Positions 25,606 to 33,407 of a stretch of 36,995 nt of DNA are shown one piece after another. Position 1 is the first letter of the stretch. Each line of letters begins with the position of its first letter. The notes beneath the pieces are model-generated. The model was not told the DNA's origin. It saw only the letters and a program-made list of their open reading frames with translations, and did not search any database. Origin of the DNA: Pseudomonadota bacterium (lineage in GTDB: Bacteria > Myxococcota_A > UBA9042); assembly GCA_005792545.1 (NCBI GenBank), contig SXRM01000361.1, positions 1-36,995 of the forward strand. Reading direction: 5' to 3'. The translations under genes were made by a program, and so were the position numbers.

Positions 25606-27087
25606 ATGGAAACGCTGCTGCACCAAACGACCAGCTTGTGCCGCGTCTGCAAAGCGGCGGTCGCGGCCGACGTCGTTGCCGATGCCCAAGGTCTGGTGTG
25701 GATGCGCAAGTCGTGCCCGCAGCACGGCGACCAGCAGGTGCAGCTGAGCGACGACGCCACTTGGTACGAGCAGACGCGGCGGACGCCGACGCCGGCCGTG
25801 CCGCCCAAGACCATGCCAAAACCCGTCGAGCACGGCTGCCCGTTCGACTGCGGCGCCTGCCAGAGCCACCTGCAAAAGGTGCGCCTGCCAGTGGTGACGA
25901 TTACCAGCGCGTGTCAGCTGGCGTGCCCAATCTGCTACGTGCACAACAAGAACGACGACGCCTTCCACATGGGCAAAGACGAGTTTGCGCGCGTGCTTGC
26001 CGCTTTGGTGGCGGAGCATGACGGCGATGTCGAGCTCATCAACTTCACCGGCGGCGAGCCGACGCTGCACCCGCATCTGCTAGAGTTCTTGCAGATGAGC
26101 AAAGACGCTGGCGTGCACCGCTTCAGCCTTTGCAGCAACGGGATGCGCATCGCTCAGGACGACGCCTTTGCCCGGCGCTTGGGCGAGCTGGGGGCGCGGG
26201 TCGCGCTGTCGTTCGATTCGCTGCAAGCAGACGCGGATTTTGCGATGCAGGGCGCGCATCTGGTGGCGCTAAAGCTCAAGTGCCTGGATGTGCTACAAAA
26301 GTACGACATCGACACCACGCTCATCCCGGTGATGACCAAAGGCGTCAACGACGGCGAGATCGGCGACATCTTGCGGCTGGCGATGGCGCGGCCCAACATC
26401 CGCCACGTCGAAGTGCACACCATGACCTACACTGGGCCCGGCGGCGTACAGTTCGACCGCAGCGGCCGCATCTCGATTCGCGAAGTCCTGGCGCGCATCG
26501 AGCAGACGACCGACGGCTGGCTGCGGCCCAGCGACTTCGTGCCTTCGCCCGCGGCGCACCCGCTGTGCTACCAGATTGCCTACCTGTTGCTCGATCCAGC
26601 GGGTGGCCCGCCGGTGCCGTTTGCCCGCTTCATTGCCCGCGAAACGCTGGTCGGCTGCCTGCGCGAGCACTTGTACATGGAGCCGACGCGGGTGCTGGAG
26701 GTGGCGCTGCGCGAGGCCATCGACCGCTTGTGGACCGAGGGCGGCGACGACGCCGAGCGGGTGCTCGGACTGCTCAAGGCGTTGCTCAACAGCCTGTTTC
26801 CGCCCGGCCGATCGCTGTCGCCACAAGAGGCGCTGCGGGTCAGCGAACGCGCGACCAAGGCCGTGTACGTGCACTCGCACATGGACGAAGAGACCTTTGA
26901 CGTCGAGCGGCTGGCGCAGTGCTGCGACAGCAATTGCTACGCCGATGGGACCACGATTCCGGTGTGCGCCTACAACGTGCTGTACCGCGAAAAAGAGCCA
27001 CGGTTCATGGCCAAGCCGCAAGGGTGGGGCACACGGCAGGGCCAGAAGCTGCCGCTGGCGCGCCTGACGATTGCGGTGCAGTCGTGA
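25606..27087 (+). CDS. Tes-like radical SAM protein 1
   Basis: A 493-residue protein. The N-terminal rubredoxin-like segment has Cys12, Cys15 and Cys37 in KSCPQHG. A second group is Cys78, Cys82, Cys85 in HGCPFDCGACQSHL. The radical SAM cluster is Cys103, Cys107, Cys110 in CQLACPIC, with the GGE motif in NFTGGEPTLHPHL for SAM. Later marks are FDSLQADADF, LIPVMTKGVND, MTYTGPGG and IEQTTDGWLRPSDFVPSP. Late cysteines 439, 440, 444 and 454 (QCCDSNC, IPVCAYNVLYR) could bind an auxiliary cluster. This order matches tetraether synthase (Tes, MJ0619-type), which joins unactivated lipid chain carbons in archaea. Here the substrate is probably an ACP-bound or lipid-bound acyl chain. It follows the ACP by 9 bases and overlaps the SDR by 4. 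Confidence 0.87.
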   Translation: METLLHQTTSLCRVCKAAVAADVVADAQGLVWMRKSCPQHGDQQVQLSDDATWYEQTRRTPTPAVPPKTMPKPVEHGCPFDCGACQSHLQKVRLPVVTITSACQLACPICYVHNKNDDAFHMGKDEFARVLAALVAEHDGDVELINFTGGEPTLHPHLLEFLQMSKDAGVHRFSLCSNGMRIAQDDAFARRLGELGARVALSFDSLQADADFAMQGAHLVALKLKCLDVLQKYDIDTTLIPVMTKGVNDGEIGDILRLAMARPNIRHVEVHTMTYTGPGGVQFDRSGRISIREVLARIEQTTDGWLRPSDFVPSPAAHPLCYQIAYLLLDPAGGPPVPFARFIARETLVGCLREHLYMEPTRVLEVALREAIDRLWTEGGDDAERVLGLLKALLNSLFPPGRSLSPQEALRVSERATKAVYVHSHMDEETFDVERLAQCCDSNCYADGTTIPVCAYNVLYREKEPRFMAKPQGWGTRQGQKLPLARLTIAVQS

Positions 27088-27827
27088 CGCTCGACCTCGC
27101 TGGGCGTCGTTGCCTGATAACCGGTGGAACCCGCGGCCTCGGCCGGGCCCTGGCCGTGGTGTTGGCCCGCCAAGGCGCTCGCGTCGCGCTGACCTACAGC
27201 CGCTCGACCAGTGACGCGGAGCAAGCACGGGCCGCGGTTACCGCAGTAGGCGAGGCGCCGTTGCTGTTTCAGGGCTCGGTCGCCGATGGCAAGCACGCCG
27301 ACGCGGTGGTGCGCGAAGTGGTTGCGCAGTGGCAGGGCCTCGACGTGCTGGTGCACTGCGCGGGCATCCATCAAGTGCTGCCGATCGCGCTGCTCGACGA
27401 GTCCGACTGGGACCAGATGATGGACGTCCACGTCAAGGGCGCCTACCTGTTTGCCCGCGCGGCGCTGCGGCCGATGATCCGCGCCAGGGCCGGCAGCATC
27501 CTGTTCGTCGGCGCGTTCAGCTCGGAGCGCATTGTCGACGCGCCGGTGCACTATGCCGCTGCCAAGTCGGCCTTGCGCGGCCTGACCGAGTCGCTGGCGC
27601 GCGAAGTCGGGCGCTACCAGATTGCCGTCAACCTGCTTGCGCCCGGTTTGATGGACACGGGTCTTGGCGCCATGCTGCCCGGCTATCGGCTGGACGAGTA
27701 CAAGACCATGTGCCCGACGGGTCGCCTGGCGCGCGCCGAAGAAATCGCCGAGTTCGCTGCGTTTTTGGTTTCGCCCGCCAACAGCTTCATGGCCGGCGCC
27801 AAGGTCGCCGTGGACGGTGCGCTGTGA
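27084..27827 (+). CDS. SDR 3-ketoacyl-ACP reductase-like protein 1
   Basis: A 247-residue short-chain dehydrogenase with GTG 27084 (GTGA overlap). The cofactor loop is TGGTRGLGRALA. The catalytic Tyr157/Lys161 is in HYAAAKSAL, with Ser in GAFSSERI and Asn in VHCAGIHQ/HVKGAY regions. NAD(P)H-dependent reduction of 3-ketoacyl-ACP to 3-hydroxyacyl-ACP is the expected role (FabG-like), supplying the dehydratase. Its C-terminal NSFMAGAKVAVDGAL is typical FabG. It resembles the minus-strand SDR at 33953 more than its neighbour at 27824. Co-translated with the radical SAM protein. Confidence 0.88.
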   Translation: MTLDLAGRRCLITGGTRGLGRALAVVLARQGARVALTYSRSTSDAEQARAAVTAVGEAPLLFQGSVADGKHADAVVREVVAQWQGLDVLVHCAGIHQVLPIALLDESDWDQMMDVHVKGAYLFARAALRPMIRARAGSILFVGAFSSERIVDAPVHYAAAKSALRGLTESLAREVGRYQIAVNLLAPGLMDTGLGAMLPGYRLDEYKTMCPTGRLARAEEIAEFAAFLVSPANSFMAGAKVAVDGAL

Positions 27828-28540
27828 CCGCAGCGCTGCGCAGAGCTTTGGTGTTGGGTGGCTCGGGCCACGTCGGCCAGGCGGTGGTGCGGGCGTTGCG
27901 CGCAGCCGACGTGCCGACCACCTTTACCTGGCACCGTAATGCCGAGGTCGCTCAGACGCTGGCCCTCGAGACGCGAGCGACCGCGGTGCAAGTGGATCTG
28001 CGTGCGGCAAGCGCAGTTGCGCTTCTGGCGACGACGATGGACTCTGATGCGATGCCCAATGTGGTCGTGCACTGCGCGGCAGTGGCGCCGGTCGGCTCGT
28101 TGGCGACGGCCGGCATGGCGGCCTTTGACGACGCGCTCGCAGTCAACGGTCGCTCGGCCTATGCGGTCGGGCTGGTATTCGGCGAGGCGATGGCAGCAGC
28201 GGGCGGCGGTGACATCGTGTTGGTGGGTGCGCTGGACCGCGGGCAGTCGCTGCCGTTGCCGGTGGCGTTCGCGGCTTCGCAGGGTTTGCTGGGCGCGCTG
28301 ACGACGGCGCTGGCCAAAGAGCTGGCGCCGCGCGGCGTGCGGGTCAACCTGGTGGCGCTCGGCATGCTTCAAGGTGGGCTGTCGCAACGCCTGGATGCGG
28401 CGCTGCGCGACCAATTCCTCGCTTTTAGCGCGCTGCGGCGGCCGGGTACCGCGGCAGAGGTTGCGCGCGCGATTGTGTGGCTGGCGCTGCACAACACCTA
28501 CATGGCCGGCAAGGTGCTGCCCATCAACGGTGGAACCTAG
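27824..28540 (+). CDS. SDR-fold protein with catalytic Tyr/Lys replaced
   Basis: A 238-residue Rossmann-fold SDR with GTG 27824 (GTGA overlap). The nucleotide loop is LGGSGHVGQAV, and VRVNLVALGMLQGGL and NTYMAGKVLPINGG are recognisable FabG C-terminal features. The YxxxK pair is replaced by Phe149 and Gln153 (VAFAASQGLLGAL), and no clear catalytic Ser is seen in DIVLVGALDRG. Reduction by the usual SDR mechanism is therefore unlikely. It could be a non-catalytic partner of the preceding SDR, as in heteromeric KR complexes, or have acquired another role. The pattern parallels the Cys-less ketosynthases of the same operon. Four bases separate it from the aminotransferase. Confidence 0.85.
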   Translation: MTAALRRALVLGGSGHVGQAVVRALRAADVPTTFTWHRNAEVAQTLALETRATAVQVDLRAASAVALLATTMDSDAMPNVVVHCAAVAPVGSLATAGMAAFDDALAVNGRSAYAVGLVFGEAMAAAGGGDIVLVGALDRGQSLPLPVAFAASQGLLGALTTALAKELAPRGVRVNLVALGMLQGGLSQRLDAALRDQFLAFSALRRPGTAAEVARAIVWLALHNTYMAGKVLPINGGT

Positions 28541-28543
28541 GCC

Positions 28544-29845
28544 ATGGCCAGCCAGCGCCCCATCCTGGCCCACGGCGGCGACGACTATCGGCGCTTCGTC
28601 AATCCGTTGGTTGCTGAGCGCGTGACGCTGAGCGGCGAGCCGACCGGCCTGATGGCGACCGATGCCGGGCGTCTAGTGCGCGAGGACGGCAGCGCCATCG
28701 AAGACCTGCACGGCACTCAGGCCTTCGGGCACCGCCATCCGGCGATTACCCGGGCCGTCGTCGAGTACCTACAAAGCGACGCCCCCAACTGGTTTCCCAG
28801 CCGCGTCAATCCCTACGCAGGCACGTTGGCCCGGCGATTGTGCGAACGCACCGGCTACACCAGCGCCTATTTCGCAAGTTCGGGTACCGAGGCTGTCGAA
28901 GCCGCCATCAAGCTGGCGCGCGCTGCCACCGGCCGGCGCCGCATCATCGGCCTGCACGGGGCCTACCACGGCTGCACCATGGGCAGCTGCGCGCTGATGG
29001 CCGACAGCGTCTACCGCGACCTGTTTGCGCCGCATCTGGCGGACGTGGTGCGGATCGAGCGCGACGACATCGCAGGGCTGGAGCAGGCGCTGGCCGATGG
29101 CGCCGCAGCGGCGGTGGTCGTCGAACCGATCCAAATCGAAGGCGGTGTGCGGTCGCTGTCGCCGGCCTTCATTGCCGCGCTGTGCGAGTTGACCGCGCGG
29201 CACGGCACGCTTTTGGTCGCGGACGAGGTGCAGACGGGCATGGGCCGCACCGGGCGGCTGCTCGCGAGCGTTGGGTGGCCACGGCGGCCAGACGCCATCA
29301 CGCTCGGCAAGCACCTGGGCGGTGGGCTGATGGCGATCTCAGCGATGCTGACCGACATGCGCTGGACGCGCGCGGCCTACGGCAAGAACTACGAGACTTC
29401 CGAGGCGCACAATTGCACGTTCAGCGGTCATGCGGTCGCTTGCGTGGCAGCGATGGCGGCGCTGGAGCTGCTAGACGACCAGCAGTTGCAGCATATCGCC
29501 GCGGTGGGCGAGGACTTTCGGCAGCGTCTGCGCACGTTGCTGGCCGGCTCGGCGTTGGTAGGCGAGGTGCGGGGCGATGGGCTTGCCATCGGCCTGGAAC
29601 TGCGCGCGACCGACCAGCCGCTGCTGTCGTTTGACCACTTTGGCATGACCGACCTGGGGGATAAGCCGACGACGGCGCTTTTGCTGTGCCAGCGGTTGTA
29701 CAAGCGCGGGTATTTTCCGTTTGTGTGCGGCCACGACTGGCGGGTGGTGCGGATGCAGCCGCGCTTTACCCTGGACCACGCGGACCTGAGCAAGCTGGCG
29801 CAGACCATCGCCGACGAACTCGCGGTCTTGGAAGCCTGGCTGTGA
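28544..29845 (+). CDS. Class III PLP aminotransferase
   Basis: A 433-residue protein. PLP-binding landmarks are SSGTEAVEAAIKLARAATG, GLHGAYHG, DEVQTGMGRTGRLLA and Lys256 in TLGKHLGGGL, which forms the internal aldimine. The layout is that of acetylornithine / 4-aminobutyrate / glutamate-1-semialdehyde enzymes of fold type I. In this operon the likely substrate is an aldehyde or ketone derived from the acyl chain, giving an amino group on a lipid, or an amino acid precursor used as a primer. Neither is proven. It starts 3 bases after the previous stop and overlaps the second radical SAM gene by 4. It is complete, with no missing key residues. Confidence 0.9.
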   Translation: MASQRPILAHGGDDYRRFVNPLVAERVTLSGEPTGLMATDAGRLVREDGSAIEDLHGTQAFGHRHPAITRAVVEYLQSDAPNWFPSRVNPYAGTLARRLCERTGYTSAYFASSGTEAVEAAIKLARAATGRRRIIGLHGAYHGCTMGSCALMADSVYRDLFAPHLADVVRIERDDIAGLEQALADGAAAAVVVEPIQIEGGVRSLSPAFIAALCELTARHGTLLVADEVQTGMGRTGRLLASVGWPRRPDAITLGKHLGGGLMAISAMLTDMRWTRAAYGKNYETSEAHNCTFSGHAVACVAAMAALELLDDQQLQHIAAVGEDFRQRLRTLLAGSALVGEVRGDGLAIGLELRATDQPLLSFDHFGMTDLGDKPTTALLLCQRLYKRGYFPFVCGHDWRVVRMQPRFTLDHADLSKLAQTIADELAVLEAWL

Positions 29846-31296
29846 CAATTTTGCCGCACGACACCCACAGTCTGTGCGCCGCGTGCCTTGCGGTGGTACC
29901 AGCTAGCGTGGTTGAGCGCGACGGTGCGGTGTGGATGCTCAAGACCTGCCCGCGGCATGGCGCGGCGGAGATCCTGCTGTCGCCCGACGCGCAGTGGTAT
30001 CGGCAGACCGTGGCTCAGGGCCCGCACCTGCAAGCGCCCGCCCCGCCAGTGCGACCTGTCGCGCAAGGGTGTCCGCTGGATTGCGGACCGTGTGCGCAGC
30101 ACGAAATGGGCCTGCAACTGCCGATCGTGCCGATAACCGCGGCCTGCAACCTCGACTGTCCGATCTGCTACACCCACAACCACAACGCCGGCGGCTGGCA
30201 CCTGTCTGAGGCGGCGCTGGATGCCATTCTGGTCCACCTGCGCCGCTTGGAGCCCAACCAGCGCATCATCAACCTGACCGGCGGTGAACCGACCGAGCAT
30301 CCCGACTTCATGGCGCTGGTGCAGCGCTGCGCCGATGCGGGCATCCACCGCATTACGCTGTCGACCCATGGGCTGCGATTCTTGCAGGAATCAGCGCTGC
30401 TACCGCTACTGGCCGCGCTCGATGCGCGGGTGGTGCTGTCGTTTGACTCGCTGCGCGACGACGCCAACCGCGCTATGCTGGGTGGTGCGCTGACCCACGC
30501 CAAACTGCGGATCCTGGATCTACTGGACCAGCACAAGGTCAGCACGACGCTATTGCCCGTGGTCGCCAAGGGCCACAACGACGACGAACTCGGCCAGTTC
30601 GTGCGCCTGGTGCTCGACCGACCGTACTTGCGCAGCCTTGAATTGCACACCATGACGTTCACGGGCCAGAGTGGCACGGCGTTTGACCGGCAAGCGCGCC
30701 TGACCACTTTGGATGTGTTGCGCCTGGTGCAGGTGCAGACCCAGGGGCTGTTGCGCGTGAGCGACTTCGTGCCAGCACCCGCGGCCCACGCGCTGTGCTA
30801 TCAGGTGGCCTATCTGCTGCGGCTGGGCGATGGCCAGTGGCTGCCGTTTACGCGCTTCATGGCGCCGGCCAACGTGCGCGCGATGCTGGCGGGCACGCTA
30901 TACCTGGAGCCGGGGCCGCAGGTCGACGCGCAGCTGCACGAAGCCATCAGCCGGCTCTACGCCGGCGACGTGGATCTGCCCGAGGCGCCGCTGGTGCTGG
31001 CGTCGCTCAAGGCCATGCTTGGCGCTTTTTTTGCGGCGCAGGGCGATCCCTTGGCGCAAATGCGCACCGGCGAAGACTGGACCAAAGCCGTGTATGTGCA
31101 CGCCCACATGGATGCCGAGAACTTTGACACCGATCGCATTCGCCAGTGTTGTGTCAGCATCGTCGAACCGGACGGCCAGACGGTGCCGTCTTGCGCCTAC
31201 AACGTGCTGTATCGCAACCGCGATGTACGCTTTGTCGCCAAGCCACTGGCCGCGGTAGCTACGCTGGGCATTGGCCGCATCCGAGGTCTGGCGTGA
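29842..31296 (+). CDS. Tes-like radical SAM protein 2
   Basis: A 484-residue protein with GTG 29842 (GTGA overlap). It is a clear paralogue of the protein at 25606: Cys12/Cys15 and Cys36 in KTCPRHG (rubredoxin-like), GCPLDCGPCAQHE, then the SAM cluster CNLDCPICYTHN, GGEPTEHPDF, LSFDSLRDDANRAM, MTFTGQSG and LLRVSDFVPAPAAHALCYQV. The end QCCVSIVEPDGQTVP with CAYNVLYRNR keeps three of the late cysteines; the one corresponding to Cys444 of copy 1 is absent (QCCVSI versus QCCDSNC). So the auxiliary site may differ between the copies. The protein should generate a 5'-deoxyadenosyl radical and abstract hydrogen from an aliphatic chain. Two such enzymes in one operon suggest successive or distinct C-C bond steps. 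Confidence 0.87.
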   Translation: MTILPHDTHSLCAACLAVVPASVVERDGAVWMLKTCPRHGAAEILLSPDAQWYRQTVAQGPHLQAPAPPVRPVAQGCPLDCGPCAQHEMGLQLPIVPITAACNLDCPICYTHNHNAGGWHLSEAALDAILVHLRRLEPNQRIINLTGGEPTEHPDFMALVQRCADAGIHRITLSTHGLRFLQESALLPLLAALDARVVLSFDSLRDDANRAMLGGALTHAKLRILDLLDQHKVSTTLLPVVAKGHNDDELGQFVRLVLDRPYLRSLELHTMTFTGQSGTAFDRQARLTTLDVLRLVQVQTQGLLRVSDFVPAPAAHALCYQVAYLLRLGDGQWLPFTRFMAPANVRAMLAGTLYLEPGPQVDAQLHEAISRLYAGDVDLPEAPLVLASLKAMLGAFFAAQGDPLAQMRTGEDWTKAVYVHAHMDAENFDTDRIRQCCVSIVEPDGQTVPSCAYNVLYRNRDVRFVAKPLAAVATLGIGRIRGLA

Positions 31297-32150
31297 GGAC
31301 ATTGCGCCAACAAACCCGCGAGGCCGTGTACCCCATGATGATGTGGGTGACGCTGTTGACTGCCAGGTTTGCCCCCGATTGGGGCTGGCGTCTTGACGCC
31401 ACTTTGGCCGGCCTGCAAGTTGGGGCGTCGCTGCTGATCCTGGTGCTGGAGTGGCTTTTGCCCTACCGCAAGGCGTGGCTGCGCAGCCGGGGCGACGTGG
31501 CGACCGACCTGGCGTTCCTGGCGTCGACGGTGGTGACTTTCGAGGTCATGCGCGGGCTGGTGCAGTTGCTGGCGGCCGCAGGGTTGCGGGCGCAGGCGTG
31601 GCCGTCGCAGTGGCCGTTGCCTGGTCAACTGGTGCTGGCGCTGCTGATGCTGGAGTTTGGCAACTACGCCGTGCACCGCTGGCAGCACGAGCGCGGCGGC
31701 TGGCTGTGGCGCCTGCATGCCAGCCACCACAGCGTGCCGCGCATGTACTGGCTCAATTCGGCGCGCAATCACCCGCTGGATGTGGCGCTGGCGGCGTTGA
31801 CGGGCGTAACGCCGCTCATCATCTTGGGCATTGGCGAGCACGCGCTGGCGCTGGTCCTGGCGTTTCAGGGTACCCATGGGTTGTTGCAGCACAGCAACGT
31901 CGATGTGCGGCTGGGGCCGCTGAACTGGGTGGTCAGCGGTCCGGAGGTGCACCGCTGGCACCATTCGCGCGACGTGGCGGAGTCGAACGCGAATTATGGG
32001 CAGCTGCTGCTGGTGTGGGATGTGGTGTTTGGGACGCGCAAGGTGCCGACGGGCAAGGAGCCGCCGGCGGAGACTGGGATGGCGGAGTCGGCGTGGTTTC
32101 CGCAAGGGTTTTGGCAGCAGCTGGCGGTGGTTTGGCGGTGGCGGGGGTAG
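31293..32150 (+). CDS. Sterol-desaturase/fatty acid hydroxylase family membrane protein
   Basis: A 285-residue protein with GTG 31293 (GTGA overlap). The di-iron histidine motifs are HRWQHERG, LHASHHSV, and HRWHHSRD with an extra QHSN. The flanking hydrophobic segments (ASLLILVLEWLLPY, LVLALLMLEFGNYAV, ALAALTGVTPLIILGIG, ALALVLAFQGTHGLL) give about four membrane helices. The family uses O2 to hydroxylate or desaturate lipid chains. It probably acts last, on the membrane lipid carrying the product, with His residues facing the cytoplasm. Last gene of the plus-strand operon; a weak hairpin follows at 32156-32181. Confidence 0.9.
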   Translation: MRTLRQQTREAVYPMMMWVTLLTARFAPDWGWRLDATLAGLQVGASLLILVLEWLLPYRKAWLRSRGDVATDLAFLASTVVTFEVMRGLVQLLAAAGLRAQAWPSQWPLPGQLVLALLMLEFGNYAVHRWQHERGGWLWRLHASHHSVPRMYWLNSARNHPLDVALAALTGVTPLIILGIGEHALALVLAFQGTHGLLQHSNVDVRLGPLNWVVSGPEVHRWHHSRDVAESNANYGQLLLVWDVVFGTRKVPTGKEPPAETGMAESAWFPQGFWQQLAVVWRWRG

Positions 32151-32155
32151 TCTTC

Positions 32156-32181
32156 GCGATAGCGCCTGACGCGATTATCGC
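32156..32181 (+). terminator. Weak hairpin after the lipid operon
   Basis: GCGATA (32156-32161) pairs with TATCGC (32176-32181), and GCG/CGC inside extends the stem with a three-base bulge and a five-base loop. No T run follows, so termination would be inefficient or Rho-dependent. Position directly behind the last operon gene is the main support. Confidence 0.3.
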
Positions 32182-32208
32182 CAGCATATTCCGCATGTTG
32201 TATATATC

Positions 32209-32238
32209 TTGCACAACGCCGCCGAAAAGCCGTACAAT
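32209..32238 (+). promoter_or_regulatory. Sigma70-like promoter, near-leaderless
   Basis: TTGCAC (32209-32214) and TACAAT (32233-32238) are separated by 18 bases, one of the best -35/-10 matches in this GC-rich window, and lie in its most A/T-rich stretch. The ATG of the ATPase gene begins at 32247, only 8 bases after the -10, so transcription would start at or within a few bases of the start codon, implying a leaderless mRNA. No Shine-Dalgarno sequence is present, which fits. Confidence 0.55.
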
Positions 32239-32246
32239 TCGGCATC

Positions 32247-33407
32247 ATGTTGCAACGCCACTGCAATCTTCCAGAAACAAAGAGCTTCTTCCTGTTCGGG
32301 CCGCGCCAGACCGGCAAAAGCACGCTGGTCCAACAGCGCCTGCCGCCGGGCGCACTGCAGTTTGACCTGCTCCGCCACGACGAGCACTTGCGGCTGGCCC
32401 GCCACCCGCAAGCCCTGCGGCACGACGTTGAGGCCCACTTGCGCGCAGGCGGCGTGCCAGTGGTGCTGATCGACGAAGTCCAGAAGGTCCCTCAGTTGCT
32501 CGACGAGGTCCATGGGCTCATCGAACGGCATGGTGTCCGGTTTTGGCTCACAGGTTCTAGCTCCCGAAAACTGAAGCGCAGCGGCGCCAATCTGCTGGCC
32601 GGTCGGGCGGTGACGCGGCACATGCACCCGTTGCTGGCGAGCGAACTCGGCGACGCATTCGAGCTTGAGCGCGCGCTGCGTTTGGGGACACTGCCGCCAG
32701 TAGCCACGCAAAGCGACACCGATGCCATCGACCTGTTGCGTAGCTACGCCGACACCTACCTGCGCGAAGAGGTCCAAGCTGAAGCGCTGGTGCGCAACCT
32801 GGGTGGATTTGCGCGCTTTCTGGATGTCGTCGCCGCCCAAAATGGGGACCTGTTGAATCATGCGAATATCGCGCGCGACGCCGGCATCGCGGCCCGAACG
32901 GTCCTGGAGTACGTTCAGGTGCTGGAGGACACCCTGATTGGCTTTCGACTGCCCGCGTATGCCCGCGGTGTGCGCGCGCGGCTGGTCAGCCACCCCAAGT
33001 TCTTCCTTTTCGACAATGGCGTCACCAATGCGGTCCGGCGCAGGCTGGACGCTGTGCCCGACCAACAAGAGCGCGGCCGGCTTTTCGAAGCGTGGGTAAT
33101 TGGGGAAGTGCGGCGCTTGGTGGACCTGCACCATCCCGAGGCGCAGTTGTTTTTTTGGAGGACCAACCACGGCGCCGAAGTCGATCTGTTGCTCGAACTG
33201 CATGGCCGCCTGCGGGTCGCGGCGGAAATCAAAGTCCGCGCGCACATCGACAGCGTCAACTTGACCGGGCTACGTAGCTTTGCCATCGCCAATCCTGGGG
33301 TGCCCCAAGTCGTGGTGTGCACGGCGGAACGGCCGTCGCGACTAGGCGAGGTGGACGTGCTGCCTTGGCGGGTGTTCCTAGCCCAGCTAAGCGAGTGGCT
33401 GGCGTAG
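32247..33407 (+). CDS. AAA-type ATPase with DUF4143 (AAA_14 family)
   Basis: A 386-residue protein. The N-terminal P-loop is LFGPRQTGKSTLVQQ, and VLIDEVQKVPQLLDEVHGL holds the Walker B aspartate. FWLTGSSSRKLKRSGANLLA is the sensor region and RAVTRHMHPLLASEL the typical AAA_14 follow-on. The C-terminal half has the DUF4143 region, with a nuclease-like FFWRTNHGAEVDLLLE and AAEIKVRA (PD-(D/E)xK-like D..ExK). These proteins are scattered among bacteria and archaea by horizontal transfer; their function is not established. It has its own promoter and sits between the two lipid-gene units, so it is probably an insertion unrelated to them. Its last 21 bases overlap the convergent membrane-protein gene. 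Confidence 0.88.
   Translation: MLQRHCNLPETKSFFLFGPRQTGKSTLVQQRLPPGALQFDLLRHDEHLRLARHPQALRHDVEAHLRAGGVPVVLIDEVQKVPQLLDEVHGLIERHGVRFWLTGSSSRKLKRSGANLLAGRAVTRHMHPLLASELGDAFELERALRLGTLPPVATQSDTDAIDLLRSYADTYLREEVQAEALVRNLGGFARFLDVVAAQNGDLLNHANIARDAGIAARTVLEYVQVLEDTLIGFRLPAYARGVRARLVSHPKFFLFDNGVTNAVRRRLDAVPDQQERGRLFEAWVIGEVRRLVDLHHPEAQLFFWRTNHGAEVDLLLELHGRLRVAAEIKVRAHIDSVNLTGLRSFAIANPGVPQVVVCTAERPSRLGEVDVLPWRVFLAQLSEWLA

Noticed and set aside
29428..30369. A 313-codon minus-strand frame opposite the aminotransferase/radical SAM junction
   Set aside because: Pure antisense shadow; both plus-strand genes are complete with catalytic motifs.
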